Below are positions 42,789 through 50,860 of a stretch of DNA of 64,000 nt, piece by piece. Position 1 is the first letter of the stretch. Each line of letters opens with the position of its first letter. The position numbers and the translations under genes were made by a program. The stretch is from Bacteroidaceae bacterium (GTDB lineage Bacteria; Bacteroidota; Bacteroidia; Bacteroidales; Bacteroidaceae): assembly GCA_017617315.1 (NCBI GenBank), contig JAFZWM010000053.1:1-64000 (forward strand), read 5' to 3'. The notes beneath the pieces are model-generated. The model was not told where the DNA came from, made no database searches, and saw nothing but the letters and a program-made list of their open reading frames with translations.

Positions 42789-43616
42789 ATGAAAATTCGC
42801 AGACAAATCACACATAATTGGGATGAAAACCAAGTTATGATTTTACAGCAGTTAAATATAAAGGCGGAAGTTGGAATCGACAGTTTTAATGTCTACGATT
42901 TCAATCTATACAAGAAATTAAAGCCTTTGCTCGAAAAATGGGAGGTAAATCTTGATTTCTTGGGTGTAGACTTTACAAAAAGTGAGAGAATTTCTGCAGA
43001 ATATTGTATAATTGACCGTTGGAATACATTTGGATATCCAATGCCAGATAATGACTTAGGGTATCTATATAAAACATACGAAACAAAAGACATGTGCCAT
43101 GTATGTGGTATAGGAACTGTACAACAAGAAGATTTCAGAGTAAAAAAAGTGCCAAAATATCCTATATGGGGATTAGAATGGGTTTTTGATGAACTCTTCA
43201 TAAGAACAGACCTCTACAAAAAAATATTTGAGCCGTTGGGCATAGAGTGTCGTCCATTGAGAAAGTATAAAGACGATTCCATAATAGATTCTTATGTACA
43301 ATTGGTAATTCCTGTAATTGAAGAGTCTTTGGATTTGACTTCATACGAACCTGAAATATGTCCAACGTGTGGTGTCACAAAGTATGATCCGAAAGTCCGT
43401 GGTTATTATCCTCTGCATAAACATCCTCTGCCATACATTTATAAGAGTAAAGAATATTTTGGTGGCGGTTTTTCTGCAGATAGAAAGATTTTTGTTTCTG
43501 CATTAGTCCGCGATTTAATGATAGAAAATGGAATGTCAAAATACTACTACTTCGTTCCATGTGCAAAATCAGAAGATTTGGACATCAAAAATCAAGATCT
43601 GTTAAAATGGATTTGA
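42789..43616 (+). CDS. Double-CXXCG motif protein (immunity-like)
   Basis: 275 residues, no signal peptide. Two Cys pairs, CHVCG (103-107) and CPTCG (191-195), with surrounding W/Y-rich sequence (PIWGLEWVFDELFI) match the double-CXXCG family known from Myxococcus, some members of which protect against Sit-type toxins delivered on contact. I infer a zinc-binding immunity protein. The frame may be cut short: a +1 frame continues from the TTT near its stop for another 45 or so residues. AT-rich accessory context between repeat DNA and a propeller-like gene. Confidence 0.65.
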   Translation: MKIRRQITHNWDENQVMILQQLNIKAEVGIDSFNVYDFNLYKKLKPLLEKWEVNLDFLGVDFTKSERISAEYCIIDRWNTFGYPMPDNDLGYLYKTYETKDMCHVCGIGTVQQEDFRVKKVPKYPIWGLEWVFDELFIRTDLYKKIFEPLGIECRPLRKYKDDSIIDSYVQLVIPVIEESLDLTSYEPEICPTCGVTKYDPKVRGYYPLHKHPLPYIYKSKEYFGGGFSADRKIFVSALVRDLMIENGMSKYYYFVPCAKSEDLDIKNQDLLKWI

Positions 43617-43755
43617 GATTTTCCATGCTCTCCAAGTTCAACCGTTGAAAGAAAAAACTTTAAATTTGCAAAATGCAGAAGAACTAAGGAACGCATTAGA
43701 TAATAATTCTTTATTGAATGATGCTTTAAGTAAAATGATAAAATTAACAGATTAA
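43617..43755 (+). pseudogene. Continuation in a shifted frame after the double-CXXCG gene
   Basis: In the frame offset from the preceding gene, the sequence reads FEIFHALQVQPLKEKTLNLQ, then NAEELRNALDNNSLLNDALS and a stop at 43753-43755. It has no start codon, and loss of one T near 43615 would join it to the preceding gene. Either a frameshifted C-terminus or a remnant of another gene. Confidence 0.4.
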
Positions 43756-43767
43756 ATATGTAAGCCT

Positions 43768-44865
43768 ATGTGGAAAGAAACTAAGGTTGTAAAAGACGTA
43801 AGGCATTTTTATAGTTTTGATGCCAGATACGGAGTGTATGCCACTACCGATAAGGATGATAATTCTATGCTCTATATCAATGGCAAGGAAATTCCTATAA
43901 GGGAAGTTGGTTATGTAAGAAGTTATGACGACAAGGTGGTTGTTCAGGTGAATGATGGGGCGGGACTCTATGACACAAGATTGTATACAAAAGATGGAGA
44001 ACTCCTAAATGTGATAAATAATACTATTTCTCTTTATGACAATACAAATATGCATTATTTGGAAATTTGTAGCATAGAAGCAGGGAAAAGTACGGATTAT
44101 TATAATCTTGTAGATGTTGAAACCAACGAGGTTATTTTCGAAGAGAATTATTTAGGAACCCGATGTGTGTTTGGCAACATGATTTTTTCGAATGAAAATA
44201 ATATCGTAACTCGCTATGACTGGGACGGCAGCATTTTGTGGCAGCATAACTACGAGCCTGATTTTAATGTCAAGATTAATTTAGGCTTCGTTATGGAAGG
44301 TGTCTGTGGTGGCAAACTTTGGGTAAAATCAAAGCATGACAGACATGAGATTCTTCTTGCCATTGATGTAAATACTGGCGAACTTGTAAGGGCTTTTTCT
44401 GATTCAGAGGAAGATACAGATTTGCCACATTGCAACTATGGAAGTTTTAAAAGAGTGTACCTTAATTGTGAAAACGATCTTATTCTTATTATAGCAAGGG
44501 ATAGAGAAGGTAAAAGATTTATGTTTTTTGTGGATGCAAAAACTCTCGAAGTCTTTGAGAAGACAGATTACGCAATAAATTATGATTATGATAGCGGAAA
44601 GGAATATGTCATGGGAATCTCTGGATTTTATGGAGATTTTCTTACTCTGAGATTAGAATGCTTGGAAGACGGAAATACGTCAGGTTTTGCTGTTTATAAC
44701 TACAAAAAGAAAGAGGTCGTTTTTGCACATAGGTTATTTTCTATAAAAGAATCCAAAAAAGGTTGGGCGATAAGTAATTGTAGAATTCCGTTTTTTAATA
44801 ATGGTCGCATTTTGGTTCATGATTTTGCAAACAGACTTCACATCTTCGAAGATGTGAAAGACTAA
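43768..44865 (+). CDS. Hypothetical beta-propeller-like protein
   Basis: 365 residues, no signal peptide. Repeating four-strand units with D-G or N-G turns and W/Y aromatics (ARYGVYATTDKDDNSMLYIN, VTRYDWDGSILWQHNYE, VDVETNEVIFEENY, IDVNTGELVRAFSD, VDAKTLEVFEKTDY, VYNYKKKEVVFAHRLF) suggest a PQQ/WD40-type propeller in the cytoplasm. Function unknown; its place behind an immunity-like gene suggests another immunity or accessory protein, which is inference only. Followed by a strong terminator. Confidence 0.6.
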   Translation: MWKETKVVKDVRHFYSFDARYGVYATTDKDDNSMLYINGKEIPIREVGYVRSYDDKVVVQVNDGAGLYDTRLYTKDGELLNVINNTISLYDNTNMHYLEICSIEAGKSTDYYNLVDVETNEVIFEENYLGTRCVFGNMIFSNENNIVTRYDWDGSILWQHNYEPDFNVKINLGFVMEGVCGGKLWVKSKHDRHEILLAIDVNTGELVRAFSDSEEDTDLPHCNYGSFKRVYLNCENDLILIIARDREGKRFMFFVDAKTLEVFEKTDYAINYDYDSGKEYVMGISGFYGDFLTLRLECLEDGNTSGFAVYNYKKKEVVFAHRLFSIKESKKGWAISNCRIPFFNNGRILVHDFANRLHIFEDVKD

Positions 44866-44868
44866 TAA

Positions 44869-44899
44869 AAAAGCGATTCCCAAGCCGGGAATCGCTTTT
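44869..44899. terminator. Bidirectional intrinsic terminator
   Basis: A 13-bp perfect stem (44869-44881 with 44887-44899), 5-nt loop, A/T flanks; between convergent genes. Confidence 0.85.
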
Positions 44900-44921
44900 G
44901 CTTCTGTGCCATCGGTAACGG

Positions 44922-46574
44922 TTACTGATACAGATAGCGTTTTATGTTTCGTTTTGGAGTCTTTTCGAACTCCTCTTTTCTTATCTCTATTGATGAAATC
45001 TGGCAGTATGCAGGAAGTTCGGCATTCAGCAGAGTCTTGTTCTCCTGCATTATGTCGGCGATGTCCTTGTCGCTCAAGCCCTTCTTGCGAGCCTCCTCGT
45101 AGTCTGGGTAGATTAGTGCGCAAAGCTTCTCGCCGCGCTGAACAACAACACACTCGCTTACATAGAGCTGTCCGTTCAGCTTGTCCTCAATCTCCTCTGG
45201 GTAGATGTTCTGGCCGGATGCTCCGAGAAGCATGTTCTTTGAGCGACCCTTGATAAATACGTTGCCCTCCTTGTCCATGATTCCTAGGTCGCCGGTGTGA
45301 TACCAGCCGTCAATGATGGTTTCTTTCGTTGCCTCATCGTTCTTGTAGTAGCCAAGCATCACGTTAGGACCCTTTGCCAGAATCTCGCCGACGGTCGTCT
45401 CCGGGTTAGGACTGTCAATCTTCACCTGCATGTGCAGCGCAGCCTTTCCGCACGAGCCTTTCTTAAACGTCTTGTAATCCTCGTAGCAGATGATTGGGGC
45501 GCACTCCGTAGCTCCGTATCCAACGGTATAAGGGAACTTAATCTGGTGCATGAACTCCTCAACCTCTTGGCTGAAGGCTGCTCCGCCGATGATAACCTCG
45601 TAGAACTCGCCTCCGAAGGCTGCAACTACCTTCTGGCAGATCTTCTCGCGAATCTTGTCGCTTACTATCGGCAGCTTGAGCAGAAGACGCATAAGCGTAG
45701 TGTCAAGCTCGGGCAGAACGTATTTTCTGATGATCTTCTCTATTACGAGAGGCACAGCGATGACGATGAACGGCTTGATTTCCTGAAATGCCTGGAAGAT
45801 GATTTTCGGGCTTGGAATACGGGTGAGATAGTAGATGTGCGCACCTTGCGTAAACTCGTAGATGAACTCGAACGCCATGCCGTACATGTGCGCCATCGGA
45901 AGGATTGAGATAACCTTCTTGCCCGGTCCGCCCATAGGAATAACCTTGCAGGCGAAATCCATGTTCGACCACATTGCACGGTAAGGAACCATAACGCCCT
46001 TTGAGCGTCCGGTAGAGCCCGAGGTATAGTTGATGAGAGCCAGTTCGTCTGGCTGGTCAACATGATACTGAATGTGGTTTTGGCGGAAGTTGCAAGGGAA
46101 TTTCTTTCCGAACATCTCGTTCAGATGCTCGCGCGCGTAAGTCAGCTTCTCCGAGCGCGACAGAGCCAGCGAGTAGTCGGGAATGTTTACCACGCCTTCG
46201 ATGTTAGGCATCATGTCGGCGTTGAGGGTAGGCCATACAACATCGCCTGCAAACAGCAGCTTAGCGTCTGAATGGTTCACGATGTTATGAACCTGCTCGG
46301 CCTTGAATTCGTGAAGAATAGGAACGGCAACGGCGCCGTAGGTTAGTGTTGCAAGAAAGGCAACTGCCCAGTTGGCGCAGTTTCGGCCGCACAGGGCAAT
46401 CTTGTCGCCCTTCTGCACGCCGCTATTCTCGAAAAGGATATGCAGCTTCTCAATTTTGCGAGCTATATCCTTGTATTGCAGAGTAACACCCTGATAGTCG
46501 GTTAGCGCGTCGCGGTCCCAGTTGTCAATGATGCTCTTCTGTATAAATGAAATATAACTAGGTATATTATCCAT
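44922..46574 (-). CDS. Long-chain acyl-CoA ligase (AMP-binding)
   Basis: 550 residues. Activates a fatty acid with ATP and joins it to CoA; cytoplasmic or membrane-associated. Motifs of the ANL superfamily: INYTSGSTGRSKGVM (P-loop), YGATECAPIIC (A5), YHTGDLG (A7), KGRSKNMLLGASGQNIYPEE (A8 hinge) and the C-terminal lysine in KRNIKRYLY. Full length for the short bacterial FadD-like type. A close paralogue in the same orientation lies at 62453-64000. Own promoter. Confidence 0.9.
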   Translation of the reverse strand: MDNIPSYISFIQKSIIDNWDRDALTDYQGVTLQYKDIARKIEKLHILFENSGVQKGDKIALCGRNCANWAVAFLATLTYGAVAVPILHEFKAEQVHNIVNHSDAKLLFAGDVVWPTLNADMMPNIEGVVNIPDYSLALSRSEKLTYAREHLNEMFGKKFPCNFRQNHIQYHVDQPDELALINYTSGSTGRSKGVMVPYRAMWSNMDFACKVIPMGGPGKKVISILPMAHMYGMAFEFIYEFTQGAHIYYLTRIPSPKIIFQAFQEIKPFIVIAVPLVIEKIIRKYVLPELDTTLMRLLLKLPIVSDKIREKICQKVVAAFGGEFYEVIIGGAAFSQEVEEFMHQIKFPYTVGYGATECAPIICYEDYKTFKKGSCGKAALHMQVKIDSPNPETTVGEILAKGPNVMLGYYKNDEATKETIIDGWYHTGDLGIMDKEGNVFIKGRSKNMLLGASGQNIYPEEIEDKLNGQLYVSECVVVQRGEKLCALIYPDYEEARKKGLSDKDIADIMQENKTLLNAELPAYCQISSIEIRKEEFEKTPKRNIKRYLYQ

Positions 46575-46597
46575 TGCACAAACTTTAATTATTTGTG

Positions 46598-46628
46598 CAA
46601 AAATAAGAGATTTATTTTACAAACCAAA
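46598..46628 (-). promoter_or_regulatory. Full Bacteroidales promoter for the acyl-CoA ligase
   Basis: On the minus strand TTTG (46628-46625), 19 nt, TATTTTTG (46605-46598), 23 bp before the ATG. Confidence 0.75.
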
Positions 46629-46661
46629 GAAAAATTCACAAAAACTGTTTTTTTGTGCAAT

Positions 46662-47333
46662 CTAATATACTCTAGCCCCGAAAATCCTTGTTCCCACGCG
46701 AATCATTGTAGAGCCTTCCTGCATGGCAATCTTGTAGTCGTGGCTCATGCCCATAGATATTTCCTTGAAGTCATGGCTGTTGGCAAAGATTGTCTGCTTG
46801 CACTTGTCGAAGAAGGCTTTTATCTGCTTGAATTCGCCTCTTATCTGCTCCTCGTCGTCGATGTTGGATGCCATTCCCATCACTCCGGCAACGGTTACGT
46901 TGGGGAGTTCGTCGAGGATTCCGCTGCCAAGAAACTCGAATGCCTCGTCGGGAGTGAAGCCGAACTTAGTCTCTTCCTGGGCAACGTGAAGCTGGATGAG
47001 CACCTTGATGTTGCGGTTGCACTTTGCCGCCTGCTTGTTTATTTCGCGGAATAGTTTCTCGCTGTCTACCGCGTGTATGAGCGAGATGTACGGAGCGATG
47101 TATTTTACTTTGTTGGTCTGCAAGTGTCCTATGAAGTGCCATTCGATGTCCGACGGCAGCACCTTTACCTTCTGCTCAATTTCCTGAACGTGGCTTTCGC
47201 CGAAGACCCTCTGTCCGGCATCGTATGCCTCTTGTATGGATTGGGCCGGGTGATACTTAGAGATGGCCACCAATCGGCAGCCATCCACTAATTCGTTGTT
47301 TATCTCGTTGAGATTCTTTTGTATTTCAGTCAT
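46662..47333 (-). CDS. yggS: YggS-family PLP homeostasis protein
   Basis: 223 residues. PLP-binding TIM-barrel protein that keeps the cellular vitamin B6 and amino acid pools in balance; no known enzymatic reaction. PLP lysine in VAISKYHP (Lys26), GESHVQE, EWHFIGHLQTNK, VLIQLHVAQEETKFG, GVMGMAS, SMGMSHDY and VRVGTRIFG match the family throughout. Starts 2 bp after the DUF4494 gene, so the two form an operon. Confidence 0.95.
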   Translation of the reverse strand: MTEIQKNLNEINNELVDGCRLVAISKYHPAQSIQEAYDAGQRVFGESHVQEIEQKVKVLPSDIEWHFIGHLQTNKVKYIAPYISLIHAVDSEKLFREINKQAAKCNRNIKVLIQLHVAQEETKFGFTPDEAFEFLGSGILDELPNVTVAGVMGMASNIDDEEQIRGEFKQIKAFFDKCKQTIFANSHDFKEISMGMSHDYKIAMQEGSTMIRVGTRIFGARVY

Positions 47334-47335
47334 TT

Positions 47336-47827
47336 TTATTCTTTTTTTGTCAGGTCGGCAGCACCTTCAAACTCAGGCTTGTCGTTAGGTTCTGCTGAGT
47401 ATGGGAACACGTCCATGATAGGAGTTTCGGCGATAGATGAGATTTCGTAGTCGGCCATAGTGCCCTTCATGCCTTCGTCGAGTTTCTTTGTTGCGTCGCG
47501 AAGGTCGGCAGCCTGAACCAGAACGTTAGTCGAAGTCTTCTTCTCCTTGCCGCTCTTTTCGTCGAGAGTGATGAATGTAAGTTTAGCCTTGAACCACTTG
47601 TCGGCAGCCTCTTCGAAGCTCTCGAACAACTCGCTGTACTGTGCACGTTTAATGTCGCTTACAAGGAATTCTCCGCTCATGAATGGAGTCATCTCCTCGA
47701 TAATCCTCGCCTCTGCTTCAGTAAAGCTGAGTGCATCTACCAAGTAAGGCTCGGTAACCTTTTTCTGCACTCCGTTCTCCATTGTCTTTTCGTAGCGTAC
47801 CTTACACTCGAACCAGTTATGCATCAT
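47336..47827 (-). CDS. DUF4494-family protein
   Basis: 163 residues, no signal. Begins (M)MHNWFECKVRYEKTMENG, with the VTEPYLVDALSFTEAEARI segment and SDIKRAQYSELFES helix that I associate with DUF4494, a family common in Bacteroidales. Function unknown. Either of the two adjacent ATGs may start it. Operon with yggS, under a -7 element. Confidence 0.85.
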   Translation of the reverse strand: MMHNWFECKVRYEKTMENGVQKKVTEPYLVDALSFTEAEARIIEEMTPFMSGEFLVSDIKRAQYSELFESFEEAADKWFKAKLTFITLDEKSGKEKKTSTNVLVQAADLRDATKKLDEGMKGTMADYEISSIAETPIMDVFPYSAEPNDKPEFEGAADLTKKE

Positions 47828-47859
47828 AATTTTTGAATGTTTTTTATTGTTATTTCGCG

Positions 47860-47867
47860 CAAAGATA
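47860..47867 (-). promoter_or_regulatory. Bacteroidales -7 element for the DUF4494-yggS operon
   Basis: Reads TATCTTTG on the minus strand, 32 bp before the ATG at 47827. The adjoining 47868-48060 has no gene. Confidence 0.6.
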
Positions 47868-48062
47868 CAACAAAAAATTGATAAGCGGTAAAAAATGCAT
47901 GATAAATGAGGCTCGCTTTCCGTGGCTCTGTTTTTTCTGTTGCGGCAACCCCGAAAAGCCCGATTCCGTCTCTGAAAAATTAAAAAATATAAGTGTTTTA
48001 TTCATTTTGGCGAAAGATGCACCATTTTTTTGTTTTCTTGCTTTTATATTAGAATAAAATCT

Positions 48063-48070
48063 TATATTTG
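48063..48070 (+). promoter_or_regulatory. Bacteroidales -7 element for the aminotransferase operon
   Basis: TATATTTG, 27 bp before the ATG at 48098; CTTG at 48037-48040 is 22 nt upstream. Confidence 0.6.
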
Positions 48071-48097
48071 CACCTCGATTAAATTTAATGTATAAAA

Positions 48098-49297
48098 ATG
48101 CCGAAAATTTCTGTTCGAGGCACTGAGATGCCTCAATCGCCTATCCGAAAGTTAGCACCTTTGGCCGCTGCGGCTAAAGAGAGAGGTGTGCATGTATATC
48201 ACCTTAACATCGGTCAGCCCGACCTGCCAACACCACGAGCGGCGATTGAAGCAATAAAGAACATCGACCGCACGATTCTCGAATATAGTCCTTCGCAGGG
48301 CTATCTGAGCTATCGTAAGAAGCTGGTAAACTATTACAAAAAGTACAATATAAACGTTACTCCCGACGATATAATCATCACTTCGGGCGGTTCGGAGGCT
48401 GTGCTCTTCGCATTCCTTTCGTGCCTTAATCCGGGCGACGAGATTATCGTGCCAGAGCCAGCATATGCCAACTACATGGCGTTTGCCATCTCTGCCGGAG
48501 CGGTGATACGCACCATTGCAACGACTATCGACGAGGGCTTCTGCCTTCCGAAGGTAGATAAGTTTGAGGAGCTGATAAACGAGCGTACACGCGCCATCCT
48601 CATCTGCAACCCTAACAATCCGACGGGTTATCTCTACACTCGCAGAGAGATGAACCAGATTCGCGACCTTGTAAAGAAGTACGATTTGTATCTCTTTTCC
48701 GACGAGGTTTACCGCGAGTTCATCTATACAGGTTCGCCTTACATCTCTGCCTGCCATCTCGAAGGCATCGAGGATAATGTGGTTCTTATCGACTCTGTTT
48801 CAAAGCGTTACAGCGAGTGCGGTATCCGTATCGGAGCACTCATTACAAAGAACGAAGAGGTGCGCAAGGCGGTTATGAAGTTCTGTCAGGCACGTTTGAG
48901 TCCGCCGCTTATCGGACAGATTGCTGCCGAGGCTTCGCTCGACGAGCCGGAGGAATACAGCCGCGAGACTTACGACGAATATGTTGAGCGACGCAAGTGC
49001 CTGATTGACGGTCTGAACCGTATTCCGGGCGTTTATTCGCCGATACCGATGGGAGCGTTCTACACGGTGGCAAAGCTTCCGGTTGACGACAGCGAGAAGT
49101 TCTGCGCCTGGTGCTTGGAAGAGTTCAACTATGAGGGTGAGACGGTGATGATGGCTCCGGCATCCGGCTTCTACACAACGCCGGGTTCGGGCAAGAACGA
49201 AGTCCGCATCGCCTATGTGCTGAAGAAAGAGGATTTAACAAGGGCTCTCGTGGTCTTGCAGAAGGCACTCGAGGCTTATCCGGGAAGGGTTGACTAA
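48098..49297 (+). CDS. Class I/II PLP-dependent aminotransferase
   Basis: 399 residues. Fold type I: NIGQPDLPTP, YSPSQGYLSYR, SGGSEAVLFAF, CNPNNPTGYLYT, FSDEVYREF, PLP lysine in DSVSKRYSECGIRIG and C-terminal EVRIAYVL. Resembles aspartate-type aminotransferases of subgroup I-gamma; the substrate cannot be stated. The next gene begins 2 bp after the stop. Confidence 0.9.
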   Translation: MPKISVRGTEMPQSPIRKLAPLAAAAKERGVHVYHLNIGQPDLPTPRAAIEAIKNIDRTILEYSPSQGYLSYRKKLVNYYKKYNINVTPDDIIITSGGSEAVLFAFLSCLNPGDEIIVPEPAYANYMAFAISAGAVIRTIATTIDEGFCLPKVDKFEELINERTRAILICNPNNPTGYLYTRREMNQIRDLVKKYDLYLFSDEVYREFIYTGSPYISACHLEGIEDNVVLIDSVSKRYSECGIRIGALITKNEEVRKAVMKFCQARLSPPLIGQIAAEASLDEPEEYSRETYDEYVERRKCLIDGLNRIPGVYSPIPMGAFYTVAKLPVDDSEKFCAWCLEEFNYEGETVMMAPASGFYTTPGSGKNEVRIAYVLKKEDLTRALVVLQKALEAYPGRVD

Positions 49298-49299
49298 AT

Positions 49300-50544
49300 A
49301 TGCAGTTCGAATACTTTATAGCAAAGAAGATATATGGTGGAAAGCAGGACGGGAATAATGTTTCTCGTCCTGCAATCCGTATTGCCACCATCGGAATAAC
49401 GCTCGGTCTGGCGGTGATGATTGTGGCGGTGTCGGTCGTGGTGGGCTTTAAGCAGGATATCCGCGACAAGGTCATCGGCTTTACTTCTGAAGTCAGAATC
49501 AGCAATGCGTCCGACCAGCGTTCGGTCAAGGAATACAATATCCAGTTTCACGACAGTCTTAGAAAGGTTGTGGAGAGCGTGCCTGAAGTGGCGCATTATC
49601 AGCGCTATTCGCAGAAGAACGGCATGATAAAGACCAACGACAACTTTCAGGGCATGGTTCTGAAGGGAGTGGGGCAGGAGTACGACATGTCTTTCTACCG
49701 CTCGCACCTGGTGGCCGGCAAGATTCCGGAATTCTCTGACAAGGAGTCGAGCAAGCAGATTCTTATCTCGCAGTCAATGTGCGATATGCTCGGGCTGAAA
49801 CTCGGCGACAAGGTCTACACATATTACATCGAAGACAATATCCGTGTGCGCAGGTTTCAGATTGCCGGAATCTTCGAGACTCATCTGTCGGAATACGACA
49901 AGAATTTCGTGCTGACCGACATCCATACCGTAAACCAGCTTAACAAGTGGAACGACGACCAGTGTTCGGGCGTTGAGATAAGTCTGAAGGATTTCTCGAT
50001 GCTGAACATCGGCTGCACTCACTTGCGCAAGAAGATTAACGCGCGGTCGGACAATTACGGCAACTACTATTCCGTAAGCAAGATAACCGAGCTTACTCCG
50101 CAGATATTTGCGTGGCTCGGACTGCTCGACATGAACGTGTGGATAATCTTGGGCTTGATGCTTGCCGTCGCTGCCTTCTCGATGGTGAGCGGACTGCTAA
50201 TCATCATTCTTGAACGCACAAACATGATTGGCGTTCTGAAGGCTCTGGGGGCGTCTAACGGACAGATTAGAAAGGCTTTCCTGCATTTCTCGGTCTTCGT
50301 TATCGGCAAGGGCATGGTTATAGGCAATGTGATAGGCCTTGGCATCTGCCTTATACAGAAATATACGGGAATAATTCACCTTAATCCGCAGAACTATTAT
50401 GTTGACAGTGTGCCTATTACGCTAAACATTCCGCTGATTCTGCTGCTGAATGTCGGCACGTTTGTTATCTCGGTGGCCGTGCTGATAGCTCCGTCGTATA
50501 TGGTGTCGCGAATCTCTCCGGCAAAGAGCATCAGATTTGAGTAA
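49300..50544 (+). CDS. LolC/E-type ABC transporter permease (FtsX domain)
   Basis: 414 residues. One N-terminal transmembrane helix (IATIGITLGLAVMIVAVSVVVGF), a large periplasmic domain (about 50-265), and three C-terminal helices with the FtsX segment LLIIILERTNMIGVLKALGASNGQIRKAFL. The topology is that of LolC/LolE and other MacB-type permeases, which pull lipoproteins or other molecules from the inner membrane using an ATPase encoded elsewhere. Operon with the aminotransferase (2-bp gap). Confidence 0.88.
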   Translation: MQFEYFIAKKIYGGKQDGNNVSRPAIRIATIGITLGLAVMIVAVSVVVGFKQDIRDKVIGFTSEVRISNASDQRSVKEYNIQFHDSLRKVVESVPEVAHYQRYSQKNGMIKTNDNFQGMVLKGVGQEYDMSFYRSHLVAGKIPEFSDKESSKQILISQSMCDMLGLKLGDKVYTYYIEDNIRVRRFQIAGIFETHLSEYDKNFVLTDIHTVNQLNKWNDDQCSGVEISLKDFSMLNIGCTHLRKKINARSDNYGNYYSVSKITELTPQIFAWLGLLDMNVWIILGLMLAVAAFSMVSGLLIIILERTNMIGVLKALGASNGQIRKAFLHFSVFVIGKGMVIGNVIGLGICLIQKYTGIIHLNPQNYYVDSVPITLNIPLILLLNVGTFVISVAVLIAPSYMVSRISPAKSIRFE

Positions 50545-50579
50545 AATATGATGTGAAATTCTTCGGCTTTAAATAATAA

Positions 50580-50622
50580 AAAACGATGGAGGTGCTGATT
50601 TTGCATCTCCATCGTTTTTTTG
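50580..50622. terminator. Bidirectional intrinsic terminator
   Basis: A 16-bp stem (50580-50595 with 50603-50618, one G-U) with A and T tails. It ends the permease transcript and probably also the minus-strand small RNA. Confidence 0.85.
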
Positions 50623-50625
50623 TAG

Positions 50626-50728
50626 GAAAAGACAACAGAAAGCGGAGGGAATCGAACCCACGATATATGAAGGATTTTCTCTCATCACCCAGTTATCTCA
50701 TACTGGTATCAACTTTCTGTTGTCTGTA
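50626..50728 (-). ncRNA. tRNA-like small RNA
   Basis: A 13-bp perfect stem (AGACAACAGAAAG, 50725-50713, pairing with 50642-50630) encloses about 70 nt. Inside are a CCAGT/ACTGG hairpin (with loop ATGAGATA), an ATGA...TCAT arm and a T-arm-like GGGTTCGATTCCC next to the 3' half of the stem. No normal D arm is present and the acceptor-like stem is too long, so this is not a canonical tRNA. A consensus promoter lies directly upstream. Could be an atypical or decayed class II tRNA (U-GAG after the loop U would be Leu) or a tRNA-mimicking RNA. Confidence 0.6.
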
Positions 50729-50735
50729 TGAGTTA

Positions 50736-50766
50736 CAAATGTAGTTAAAAATCAGTCAGATGCAAA
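50736..50766 (-). promoter_or_regulatory. Full Bacteroidales promoter for the tRNA-like RNA
   Basis: On the minus strand TTTG (50766-50763), 19 nt, TACATTTG (50743-50736). Start of transcription is expected within a few bases of the stem. Confidence 0.75.
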
Positions 50767-50860
50767 AATTTAGGTCGTTTTTTTGTTTTTATTCTGCCGT
50801 AATGTGAGGAAAAAGGATTTTTTTCATTATCATTGCACACCAAAACAAAACTAATAGACT

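Noticed and set aside
50641..50722. Ordinary tRNA call for the element at 50.6-50.7 kb
   Set aside because: It has a T-arm-like segment but no D arm, and the closing stem is 13 bp; reported as tRNA-like RNA instead.
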